Of a stretch of DNA of 64,000 bases, positions 16,701 through 24,095 are shown piece after piece. A program made the translations under genes and the position numbers. The notes beneath the pieces are model-generated. The model was not told the origin of the DNA. It did not search any database and saw only the letters and a program-made list of their open reading frames with translations. This DNA is from Porphyrobacter sp. (lineage in GTDB: Bacteria > Pseudomonadota > Alphaproteobacteria > Sphingomonadales > Sphingomonadaceae): contig JAPZUC010000003.1 in the NCBI GenBank assembly GCA_027533455.1, positions 1 to 64,000 on the forward strand. Reading direction: 5' to 3'. How positions within the stretch are numbered: position 1 is the first letter of the stretch; each line of letters begins with the position of its first letter.

Positions 16701-17284
16701 CGCTGGAGGCGATCCGCACGCGGCGCGCTAGTCTCGGCTGGGAGCCGGAGATCGTCGCCGGTGGTGGTGCGGCCGCGCTGGAGACTGGCGTGCCGCGCTT
16801 CATGATGTCGATGTTGATCCGCGCCGGATTGCCGTCACGCCGTGCGGCGATCGCCGCAATTGAAGCGACCGATCCCAGTTTCGTAACCCCGGCCGAAATG
16901 CGAGCTTGGCTCGAGAGCAACGAAATTGCCGTCCTGACCGACGGGGGGGAATGGCCGAGCGCGGACACTGCCGAGCTCTGGAAACGGTTCCGGGCGGAGG
17001 CACTCGCTGGTGGCACCCAGAAATGGACGTCGGCATCCTTCAAACGGCGACTGGACATTGATGAGCCGCCGAAGCCCGGTCCCTATCGCGTCGTGGCCAA
17101 CGCGGCTGGCGATGGACGAACTTGGCTGATGACGCCGGATTTTCAGCCGGTCGCGCCGTTCGTCAAGCCGATCAATGATCAGCAGCCAAGTCTGATTGCA
17201 GGTATCGTGGTTGAGGGAACGCGAGTTGTGGATGTGATCCGCAAAGGGCGGGGGCGGGTTCGTTGGCCGCGCGCAGACGACTGA
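13754..17284 (+). CDS. hamB: Hachiman defence helicase HamB
   Basis: A superfamily 2 helicase of about 1,176 residues. Walker A LPTSAGKTR is at about 313-321, the DEGH box at about 413-416 and the arginine-finger motif GRAGRA near 680. In addition there is a long helical N-terminal region of 300 residues and a C-terminal region broken by an Asp-rich low-complexity linker around residues 770-800. In Hachiman it senses damaged or unusual DNA and controls HamA. The start is a TTG at 13754 overlapping the end of hamA; a slightly earlier TTG at 13703 is also possible. All core motifs look intact, so the system is probably functional. Confidence 0.9.
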   Translation: METIEELRGFLTTATQPGVWGQLTSRGTAWSLMRTDGVLPADAPPLGATIETDLAEHGFAVLRASLALRSQEGSTPLSGLGFYRAATAFEALVRNANPEDKDLGFHRTLAAAAYHLAGYSAVAYSLFSEAPDNLNFAPGEVAIKLLILRDLDRLRAYIREWLAGDDVDDESIAAALADADDADLDETFAIILNGTICRAVAYFDFALQTGDDALTQDARDLLATAGRIADNAGMVPLWWTIALCRHLIDDLWEHSLHRTLPVEPPEGGAEGYPELRDLFIGLLYARGTAEVELWPSQRDAARRSTDLTDDLVVSLPTSAGKTRVAEIAALMTLSTGRRVLLVTPLRALSAQTERSFRRTFAPLGFSVSSLYGASGVSSGDEDALRSREIIIATPEKLDFALRNDPGLIDDVGLIVLDEGHMIGPSEREIRFETLVQRLLLRSDAANRRIVCLSAILPSGAELDDLTAWIRSDQPGEAVRSDWRPTRQRYGFLAWNAAQTEARLTLDLNENVPFIDGFVAEKAAIKPDRKPYPRKAAQLALFAAWEFAAQGKRTLIFCTQANWVEGYGKQACMFVRKGYLSSLLDDEAAIARALEVGTEWLGEEHPAVACLKIGVAIHHGRLPSPFLRELEVLLAEGVLKVIVASPTLSQGLNLNAAVLLVPALVRSGEIIGGEEFANVAGRAGRAFVDVEGLIAHVAFDKVARRRGEWRKLVQSSKARTLKSGLIQIVAEILDRLSREGVLDREDAFEYLANAREAWRSEDEEADETAALPNADDDDVDVAANYDGDDESGGDDDSDAIDEEPLSQLVERLDATVFGLIEALDADQADLPALIDQALTGSLWARQIGREGEEIEKAHRLVLEARANLIWSLTTPEARRGHFAMGVGLEAGLKIDAMAADLGVLVDQADLASLPGDANALAEALAGLAEHLLVMRPFIPDKRNALPRNWRALLKQWVSGAEVSEIGPHQMRVIEDAFMYRLVWALEAIRTRRASLGWEPEIVAGGGAAALETGVPRFMMSMLIRAGLPSRRAAIAAIEATDPSFVTPAEMRAWLESNEIAVLTDGGEWPSADTAELWKRFRAEALAGGTQKWTSASFKRRLDIDEPPKPGPYRVVANAAGDGRTWLMTPDFQPVAPFVKPINDQQPSLIAGIVVEGTRVVDVIRKGRGRVRWPRADD

Positions 17285-17564
17285 TTGTTGCACCGGCGCG
17301 TTTACGCGATCCTGCTTGCTCAGATCTAGGAGTGGAAACTCCAATCATTCGCGACGCCAACCCAACCGCAGTTGGTGTCTGAACGGGTGGCCTAATTCGG
17401 GCCTAAGCCTTTCCTTCTTGAACAACAATAATGGGGCGCAAAGCCGACCGGCTGGTTTACGCGACGCGAATGGCGGGTTTCAGCAAGAGGTGCCGCTCTC
17501 ATCGACAACGCTGAATCCCTTGAACTGGGTCGAGAGCTTCCAATCTTCAGCACGTATTCGGCAC
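17285..17564. other. Intergenic region between convergent hamB and the RES toxin gene
   Basis: No gene seen in 280 bases. There is a small hairpin GGAGT-GGAA-ACTCC at 17329-17342, about 45 bp after the hamB stop, with no T-run. It is likely residual DNA from assembly of the cargo block. Confidence 0.4.
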
Positions 17565-18296
17565 TCAGCCAATGCTCGGCAAATTTACAACTCGGAAAAC
17601 GGCCCCTGAACCGGCATCACGCACGAGATCAACGCGCGCGCCGTCCCAGTGGTAGTCTAGGTGTCGACCTTGCAGGGGGTTTGACGCGCAGTCTGGGTAG
17701 AAAAGCGCGACGCATTCTCCACCCGGATGCCGGATGCTCGGGTAGGCAATCCCGTTCGATCCCGCGCCTCTGAGGTGCCGCGCGAGCGCTTGGGATAAGA
17801 CATAGCTATCCGGATCGAGCGACGGATTCGGCGCACCCGCCAGAGCTCGGAGATCATGCAGCTCTGCATCGACCGACATGACGATTTCGCGGAACTGCGA
17901 GGTCCACCCCGGCGCTTCCCGAGTTCGCACCATGAAACGGGCATGATGGTGGATTGTCTCGAACAGCGCAGTTTCGAACCGATCCCCGACGTAGAGAACA
18001 CCGTAACTGCCATCGGTAAAGCGGCTTGGCCGGTCGGTGCTGACGTGGGTGAATGGCGCCATGAGGTAGGAGGCGCCATTGCCGCCGACGCGCCGGCCTG
18101 CTGGAACGAGGTCAAGATTGCCAATCGTCGCCATGATGCGAGGATTGGTCTTCTGCTCTGCCGAGATGAGCAGCGGCCAGTCGGCTGGATCAGCGATATC
18201 TTCGAAAAGGTCGATCGGCGGAAAGGCACTCCGGATGATCCGTACAGCGCCCTTCCACTCAATTCGAGAAACCGGGATATCTGCCGCTTCGCTCAC
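17565..18296 (-). CDS. RES-domain toxin (NAD+-degrading)
   Basis: A 243-residue RES-domain protein. The family kills or arrests cells by breaking down NAD+. Characteristic segments are YGVLYVGDRFETALFETI, with its conserved Glu in the middle, and the later SNGIAYPSIRHPGGECVALF. A conserved Arg is likely in RRVGG. It starts with GTG at 18296, sharing GTGA with the antitoxin stop, so it is translationally coupled to the antitoxin. It is convergent with hamB. Confidence 0.88.
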   Translation of the reverse strand: MSEAADIPVSRIEWKGAVRIIRSAFPPIDLFEDIADPADWPLLISAEQKTNPRIMATIGNLDLVPAGRRVGGNGASYLMAPFTHVSTDRPSRFTDGSYGVLYVGDRFETALFETIHHHARFMVRTREAPGWTSQFREIVMSVDAELHDLRALAGAPNPSLDPDSYVLSQALARHLRGAGSNGIAYPSIRHPGGECVALFYPDCASNPLQGRHLDYHWDGARVDLVRDAGSGAVFRVVNLPSIG

Positions 18297-18706
18297 CAGC
18301 CACCGCGTGTCGCGTCGAGGTAACGACGCACCCGCATAATGTCGGTCAGCTCGCCTCCCAGCATCACGTCGAGCGCACTGGCTTCGCCGAACGCTTCATT
18401 CGCTGCTCTGATCCAAGAATACCCGCGGGTGGCCTCCGAGAAGATGATCCGAAGCGCCTTGTGAATGCCCATGAGGTTGGACAGACGCGCACGACCGTCA
18501 CGCGATACGCGCCCCGGCCCTTCCGCCTTCCAACGACGATAGGAGCGAACCGGCATGTCGAGCAGCGTTGCCGCCTGCTCGTCGGTCAGTTCCCATTTGC
18601 CGAACAAATTGAGGACTGCCCGAAACATGGCAGCTGCCTCGTCTTGGGTAATCGGATCGGGCCGGAAGGCGGTAACGGCAGTATCAACGGGTTGCAGAGC
18701 CAACAT
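18293..18706 (-). CDS. Xre/MbcA/ParS-type antitoxin
   Basis: A 137-residue partner of the RES toxin. The N-terminal region holds a Xre-like helix-turn-helix (WELTDEQAATLLDMPVRSYRRWK, split around residues 38-60). The C-terminal DUF2384/MbcA-ParS-Cre toxin-binding domain follows with LSNLMGIHKALRIIF, YSWIRAANEAFGEASALDVML and the terminal RVRRYLDATRGGW. GGAG lies 7 nt before the ATG at 18706; an upstream ATG was rejected because it lies in the promoter. It should neutralise RES and repress its own promoter. Confidence 0.88.
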   Translation of the reverse strand: MLALQPVDTAVTAFRPDPITQDEAAAMFRAVLNLFGKWELTDEQAATLLDMPVRSYRRWKAEGPGRVSRDGRARLSNLMGIHKALRIIFSEATRGYSWIRAANEAFGEASALDVMLGGELTDIMRVRRYLDATRGGW

Positions 18707-18719
18707 GGCAGTTCTCCAT

Positions 18720-18755
18720 ATGGCATCATATAGACTGAATAATGCCATTTGGCAA
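18720..18755 (-). promoter_or_regulatory. Promoter and operator of the Xre/RES operon
   Basis: On the minus strand TTGCCA (18750-18755) and TATATG (18727-18732) are separated by exactly 17 bp, a good sigma70-type promoter just upstream of the antitoxin. An inverted repeat ATGGCAT/ATGCCAT (18720-18726 and 18742-18748) overlaps the -10 and spacer, a likely autoregulatory operator. Confidence 0.7.
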
Positions 18756-18758
18756 GAT

Positions 18759-21700
18759 TTAAGCGGTTGGTGCCAATCTTGCCATCACGCCCGCCGCACC
18801 TTCGATCGGCACGAAGAGCCGTGTCTGGTAGCGGATGATCTCCGTGAAGCAGCCTTGCGCCTTGTACCAGTCAAGGCGGGCGACGCTCCAACCGGTCAGT
18901 TCAATTCGCTGTGAGCCGTTGACCAGACTGCGTTTGACCGTGAGCTTCTCGCGGGCCGCGAATTCCATGGCTCGGCCCGTCGCGAGGACGGTCTGGACGA
19001 TGTCATCAGCGGAGAGCGTTTGCTCGCGTTCGAGGCCGAGGGCCCGGCATAGGTCCGGAACACAATGGACAGGAACCTCGCGGCCAAGGAGCGAACGGCC
19101 ATCTGCCGCTGAGATGCGGCTCACTCTCACGAAATCCGAGGGGAGCTTGTCCCAGACGGGAAGTAGGAGGCCCGTCGCAAGATGGAGGCGCTCGCGCTTG
19201 TGGCTCGACCGCGCTTCCACGACCTCGGTTGACCAGGTATCGCGGAAGGCGTCGATGGCAATGTCCTCCCAGCTGCTCTCCGCCAGCTGATCCTCGGTGA
19301 TGTGACTGCGCCCCAGCGGACGTAGCAATTCGAAGCGGGCCACGCGCGTGCCGTCATCCGCAAGAATACTGCGGGCCGGCACAAGCAGCGCGACCCGACC
19401 AGAGCGGGCGTTCCGAACCGACCGCTGTCGCTGGCCGGTGAGGCCATGTAGCTCCTCGAGCCGCTTCAGCGTGAGCGGCTTCAGGGCTCTGGCGATTTCC
19501 AGTTCGAGCAGATGGGTGGTCGCGCCCGAGGCCGGATCGGTGCGCAGCAGCGAGTCCGACAGGACAGTGAAGTCCTCGACCGCGATCGTCTCTAGGCCAA
19601 GATCGAGTGTGCCGGCCTGCCTGGCGGCATCGATGCGCGCCTCAACCAGCCCCATGAACTCGTCGAAGATCGCGTTCTGCAGGGCGATAGGCAGCGCGAG
19701 GATACGATTGAGCCACCGCTGGATCGAGGGCAGGTCATCGACCATTGAACCATCGGGTGCTTCGATCCTTAGGCCCGTCAGCTCCTGAAAGCGCCCAAGG
19801 CTGACGGCCTCGAGCTTGCCGGTGAACAAGAGGCCGAACCAGCGATGGAGCGCTTCCTTTGCGTAAATGCTTTCGAGATTATCGGCCGGATCGAACAGGT
19901 TCTGCCCTCCGGTCTGGCGCTGCCCGCGGGTCAGAGCGCCGAGGCTGTCGAGGCGCCGCGCGATAGTCGAGATGAAGCGGCGCTCGCCGCGCACATCGGT
20001 GGTCACCGGTCTGAACAGCGGCGCAGAGGCCTGATTGGTGCGATTGGTCCGCCCGAGCCCCTGAATTGCGGCGTCAGCCCGCCAGCCCGGCTCGAGCAGG
20101 AAATGAACGCGGCGGGCCTGGTTCTTGGCTGCGAGATCGGCATGGTAGCTACGCCCCGTCCCCCCGGCGTCGGAAAATACCAGGATACGCTTGGCGCCGT
20201 CCATGAACGCCTGAGTTTCAGCGACATTAGCGCGCGGCGAACGGGACTGGAGCTTCTGGCGGCCATCGCGGTAGACGATAAGGCGCCGCGTCCGGCCGGT
20301 CACTTCCGCCACCTGATCGACGCCGAACCGCTCAATGATGGCATCAAGCGCAGTGGCAATCGGCGGCAAGGCGCAGAGTTGCTCGATCATCCGGTCGCGC
20401 GCGGCAAGCGCGGAGCGGCACAGTACAGGTGCGCCGTGCTCATCGCTCATCGGCTCGGAGCGAGGGTTGCCATTTTCGTCGGTGAACACCGCCATCAAGC
20501 GAACAGGAAAGCTCTTGGCGAGATAGTCGATCACATATTCCCGCGGGGACAGGTCGATCTCGAGAGCTTCGCGCTCCTCGTCGGACAGGTCGGCAAGCCT
20601 ACGGTTGAGCATGGCTTCGGCGGTCGAGACCAGCTGGACGACCACAGTGTGACCATCTGCAATCGTCGTATCGATCGCGGGCAGCAGGCTGGGCAGCTTC
20701 ATCGACAGAAGGAGCTGCGCGAAGAAGCGCTGCTTGGTTCCCTCGAAGATCGACAGCGCCGCCGACTTGGCACCGGAGTTGAGCGTCCCGCCGGTTTCGC
20801 TATCGACGATCCGCGTGGCCTCCAGCGCTTCGCGCAGGTTGGCGTGGATGATCGCCCAAGCCTCGGCATAGGCATCGTAGACCGCGATCTGGTCCTCGGT
20901 CAGGCAATGCTCGAGGATTTCATACTCAACACCGGCGAACGAAAGGGCCCGGGCGGTGTAGAGGCCGAGCGACTTGAGGTCCCGCGCCACCAACTCCATC
21001 GCGGCGATGCCGCCATCGCGAATGTCTGCCACGAAGGCCTCGCGGTTGGCGAAGGCGGTCTCCGGACCCCAGAGCCCGAGGCGCGTCGCATAGGCCAAGT
21101 TGTTGACGTCGGACGCGCCGGTTGCCGAGGCATAGAGCACGCGTGCGCGGGGCAGGAGGTTCTGCAGGCGCACCCCGGCAATGCCCTGCTCCGATCCTTT
21201 GACCTTGCCGCGGGATCCTTCCCCGCCAGCGGCGTTAGCCATGGCGTGCGCTTCGTCGAACACGATAACCCCGTCGAAGTCTTCGCTGGCCCAGGCGAGA
21301 ATTTGGTCGAGGCGGGTTGCATCGTTTCGGCCCGAACGCAGGGTCGGATAGGTGACGAAGAGAATGCCGTCGCGCATGGCAATGGACGTGCCGAGCTTCC
21401 AGGATGCCAGCGGCTGGATGTCGATCGGGAGGCCGCCAAGGGCGGCCCAGTCGCGCCGGGCATCTTCGAGCAGCGCCTCGTTCTTTGAAATCCAGATATG
21501 GCGGCGTTCGCCGCGCACCCACCGATCAAGAATGACGCTTGCAACCTGACGGCCCTTACCGGCACCTGTTCCGTCCCCAAGAAAATAGCCTTGCCGGTAG
21601 GTCTGGCCTTCTGCCGAGGCCTTGAGCGAACAGCCCTTATCCTCGGGCTCGAACCGACCGGGTAGATCGCGCGCATGGGCGCTCGCAGCGTAGACCAGGG

Positions 21701-23000
21701 TCTCTGCCTGGGCAGCAGAAAGCAACCCTTTGGCGATAAGCCCGTCAGGCAGCTGCGGAACCGCGTCCGGCCTCGGTGCAGCAATCGAACCCATGGCGAC
21801 GGACTCGACGAGCGGCGTCGGATGCCCGGTGGTGCCATCGATCACGATCCTGCTCGGACGATAGGGCAGATAATGGCCGACCTGAGGAGCTAGTGGCGCA
21901 GGGGTTTCGAGCGACACGTAGGTGATCGGTTTGATGGCAGAGGCTGCAGGCGTGATTCTTGCCGGTGTCGGCAGCGGCCTACGCGGCGCGGCCACCAGGC
22001 GAAACGGCGCACGGGCCGAAAGGTTCGATTGCTCTGGAACAGCGTACAGGCTGGCGCGAGCGGGCAAAGCAACGACAAGATCGGCCAGCTGGCGGAACTC
22101 GTTCGTGCGAATAGCGACGGGCTCGTTGGCGCCTTCCACCTTGTCGAGAACCAGAAGCCGCGTGGTGATCCCGGTGCCGCTCTGGACGAACGCGCGTTCG
22201 ACTGCGGCATTGAGCCGCAGCGCAACTGGCCCCTTCACGCCGGCTAGAAACCTCCCACAGTCGAACCATTCAGGCATGATCGCGACAAGTCGACCACCGG
22301 GGGCAAGCCGAGTCCACGCGGAGCGGAGATGCCTCGCCCCGGTGCGACCATCGTGGCCCCGCTCGATCCCGTGAGAATAGGGCGGGTTCATAAGCACGGC
22401 GCTTGGGACGACGGCTGGATCGAGCAATTCGTCGATCAGCTCGGCATCATGTCCGGTTACGCGGGCAGCCGGGAACGCCACAGTCAGGCAGTCGCGGCGC
22501 AGCGGCGAAATTTCGTTCAGGACTAGGCCGGCGCCGGCTTTAGCGGCCCAGACCGCGAGCATCCCCGTTCCGGCCGAGGGTTCGAGCACGAGCTCGTTGG
22601 GCATTAGTCCACAGGCCCGTGCGGCAAGCCAAGCAAGCCGCGGCGGCGTTGCAAACTGCTGCCATTCGATCTGCTCGTCGCTGCGATTGGTCTGGGTCGG
22701 AACTCGGGCATCGAGGCCGCAGAAGAACTGATCCGCCTCGTCGATCGGGGTCGAGAGCGAGATATGCTCCGATCCTTGAAAGTAGTGGACCTGCGCCAAC
22801 TCGAGCGCGGCGTGAGCATCACGGACTGACCAAGCTCCCAGCGCATCGCTCCCGCCGAAGTGGTCCGTCATGATGCGATTGATGTCGCTGCGCGAAAGCG
22901 CGTGGCCTGCTCTCAAATGCGACGCCATTGCTTTGGCGACTGTCACGACAAGCGGCGGAGATGGTGGATCGAATGCGAAAGCGAGGGAAGAGTTGGACAT
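18759..23000 (-). CDS. Strawberry-notch-family helicase with methylase-like N-terminus
   Basis: A 1,413-residue protein. Residues about 120-260 resemble an N6-type DNA methyltransferase: the TPPRLAWLA entry, SAM motif EPSAGTGMLAVWAA (about 140-153), and motif IV NPPY at about 205-208. The second half is a SF2 helicase of the strawberry-notch (SNO) family: FLGDGTGAGKGRQ (Walker A, about 470-485), DEAHAMANA, then the SNO C-terminal region with FSDAGGTGRSYHAD and GLGRTNRTNQ. Such fusions are common in alphaproteobacterial ICEs and are thought to process or protect element DNA. Methylation activity is not proven. The start has AGGAGG 6 nt upstream inside the shared leader hairpin. Confidence 0.88.
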   Translation of the reverse strand: MSNSSLAFAFDPPSPPLVVTVAKAMASHLRAGHALSRSDINRIMTDHFGGSDALGAWSVRDAHAALELAQVHYFQGSEHISLSTPIDEADQFFCGLDARVPTQTNRSDEQIEWQQFATPPRLAWLAARACGLMPNELVLEPSAGTGMLAVWAAKAGAGLVLNEISPLRRDCLTVAFPAARVTGHDAELIDELLDPAVVPSAVLMNPPYSHGIERGHDGRTGARHLRSAWTRLAPGGRLVAIMPEWFDCGRFLAGVKGPVALRLNAAVERAFVQSGTGITTRLLVLDKVEGANEPVAIRTNEFRQLADLVVALPARASLYAVPEQSNLSARAPFRLVAAPRRPLPTPARITPAASAIKPITYVSLETPAPLAPQVGHYLPYRPSRIVIDGTTGHPTPLVESVAMGSIAAPRPDAVPQLPDGLIAKGLLSAAQAETLVYAASAHARDLPGRFEPEDKGCSLKASAEGQTYRQGYFLGDGTGAGKGRQVASVILDRWVRGERRHIWISKNEALLEDARRDWAALGGLPIDIQPLASWKLGTSIAMRDGILFVTYPTLRSGRNDATRLDQILAWASEDFDGVIVFDEAHAMANAAGGEGSRGKVKGSEQGIAGVRLQNLLPRARVLYASATGASDVNNLAYATRLGLWGPETAFANREAFVADIRDGGIAAMELVARDLKSLGLYTARALSFAGVEYEILEHCLTEDQIAVYDAYAEAWAIIHANLREALEATRIVDSETGGTLNSGAKSAALSIFEGTKQRFFAQLLLSMKLPSLLPAIDTTIADGHTVVVQLVSTAEAMLNRRLADLSDEEREALEIDLSPREYVIDYLAKSFPVRLMAVFTDENGNPRSEPMSDEHGAPVLCRSALAARDRMIEQLCALPPIATALDAIIERFGVDQVAEVTGRTRRLIVYRDGRQKLQSRSPRANVAETQAFMDGAKRILVFSDAGGTGRSYHADLAAKNQARRVHFLLEPGWRADAAIQGLGRTNRTNQASAPLFRPVTTDVRGERRFISTIARRLDSLGALTRGQRQTGGQNLFDPADNLESIYAKEALHRWFGLLFTGKLEAVSLGRFQELTGLRIEAPDGSMVDDLPSIQRWLNRILALPIALQNAIFDEFMGLVEARIDAARQAGTLDLGLETIAVEDFTVLSDSLLRTDPASGATTHLLELEIARALKPLTLKRLEELHGLTGQRQRSVRNARSGRVALLVPARSILADDGTRVARFELLRPLGRSHITEDQLAESSWEDIAIDAFRDTWSTEVVEARSSHKRERLHLATGLLLPVWDKLPSDFVRVSRISAADGRSLLGREVPVHCVPDLCRALGLEREQTLSADDIVQTVLATGRAMEFAAREKLTVKRSLVNGSQRIELTGWSVARLDWYKAQGCFTEIIRYQTRLFVPIEGAAGVMARLAPTA

Positions 23001-23010
23001 GGGAAACCTC

Positions 23011-23045
23011 CTGACGAGGTCCTGCGTCTCGCAGGCCTCAATCAG
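23011..23045 (-). promoter_or_regulatory. Stem-loop overlapping the ribosome-binding site of the SNO helicase gene
   Basis: CTGA/TCAG (23011-23014 and 23042-23045), GAGG/CCTC (23016-23019 and 23036-23039) and CCTGCG/CGCAGG (23021-23026 and 23030-23035) stack into one long hairpin with a 3-nt loop. Its base overlaps AGGAGG (23007-23012). A GCCCCCTCCCCTC box lies just outside (23052 on). Confidence 0.65.
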
Positions 23046-23075
23046 CCGAAGGCCCCCTCCCCTCTGGCTCGCTGA

Positions 23076-23972
23076 TCAGGTTTCCCGAGCGAGCCTTGCA
23101 TTGAGTTCATCGTTCCAGTCGAAACCGGTGGACGCTGGCACTCGCGGCTGAATGACACGGCCCGGCGCAGAATATGCCTTTAGGGCGCGCCTCTCAGCGA
23201 GCTCGCCTCCTGCATCATTGTCGATGAACAAGTGGAGCTCGCGCACACTCTCTGGAATCGCGACGGGACCGAACCGCTCGTTACCGAGCGTTGCCCAACA
23301 AGGGACGCCAAACAGCTGCATGGCTGACAGGGCGCTTTCGATACCTTCGGCAAGGCCCAACCGGCCCGCAGCTGGCGGCGCCAGTCTGACAGCACCACAG
23401 CCGAGGCTTCCCAATGCACGCTTGGGACGCTCGAAACCTGCCAACTTGCCGCTCACAGTATCGAGAAACGTCCTGTGCACCGCGATTACGCCGACGTCAG
23501 TTGTGACTGCCGCCAACATGGCCGGGAGGAACTGGACTGCACCACGTGGCCCGAGCGGCGTGCGCTCGAGATAACGGAGCTGATCAGAGGCGCGCAGAAT
23601 CCCGCGCTGCGCGAGGTATCCTTCGGCAGGGGTGCCGGGGATCGCCGTCGCAGAGTGCCACAAACGCCGTGCGTTGGAATTGAAGGCCCTTTTTTCCGGT
23701 CGATCAACGGCCACGGCGCCAGCGCCATCGAACAGGTCACGACTTCGAACACCCTGGCGGTCCAGTGCCGCAATGACCTCCTCGTTTGAGCATCCTGCGA
23801 AGCAATGAAAGAGGATCGCTTTCCGACCCAGAGTCACGCTCAGCGAGGGAGTTCGATCGTCATGCGCTGGGCAGCAGCACATGCCCTTGTTCTCGCGCCA
23901 TGTTCCGTTGAGGCTTTCGACGATCGCGCGAGCGCGGCGATCAAGGTGATGAGCATTCGATTGTTGGGGCAT
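23076..23972 (-). CDS. Toprim-domain primase-like protein (CHC2 zinc finger)
   Basis: A 298-residue protein. Residues about 30-60 contain CCCPAHDD and FHCFAGC, a CHC2-type zinc-binding module like that of DnaG. A linker with GTPAEGYLAQRG follows, then a Toprim domain with LGLAEGIESALSA (catalytic Glu) and LFIDNDAGG (DxD). This combination (DUF7146/Toprim) is typical of plasmid and ICE primase-like proteins that may prime the complementary strand after transfer. The ATG has GGAG 7 nt upstream. It precedes the helicase gene by 75 bp in the same direction; a LexA-type box lies 79 bp upstream of the start. Confidence 0.85.
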   Translation of the reverse strand: MPQQSNAHHLDRRARAIVESLNGTWRENKGMCCCPAHDDRTPSLSVTLGRKAILFHCFAGCSNEEVIAALDRQGVRSRDLFDGAGAVAVDRPEKRAFNSNARRLWHSATAIPGTPAEGYLAQRGILRASDQLRYLERTPLGPRGAVQFLPAMLAAVTTDVGVIAVHRTFLDTVSGKLAGFERPKRALGSLGCGAVRLAPPAAGRLGLAEGIESALSAMQLFGVPCWATLGNERFGPVAIPESVRELHLFIDNDAGGELAERRALKAYSAPGRVIQPRVPASTGFDWNDELNARLARET

Positions 23973-24050
23973 CGACCCACTCCGTTTGATGTGCCCCTCC
24001 CGCGCAGCCTCCGCTCTGCATGCGCGCGAACCGATTTCCCTCCGCGCTAT

Positions 24051-24065
24051 GTTCTATATATGTTC
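24051..24065. promoter_or_regulatory. LexA (SOS) box, alphaproteobacterial type
   Basis: GTTC-TATATAT-GTTC is a perfect match to the GTTC-N7-GTTC direct-repeat box of alphaproteobacterial LexA. It lies in the 123-bp divergent space between the Toprim gene (start 23972, minus) and the transglycosylase gene (start 24096, plus), inside an AT-rich promoter-like stretch. Which side it controls cannot be decided. Confidence 0.65.
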
Positions 24066-24095
24066 TAAGATGAGTCGGCCATCGAGGATCGAGCA

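Noticed and set aside
19845..21488. 547-codon open frame on the plus strand
   Set aside because: Antisense to the SNO helicase gene; its product has no recognisable motif and the GC-rich third positions of the real gene explain the long frame.
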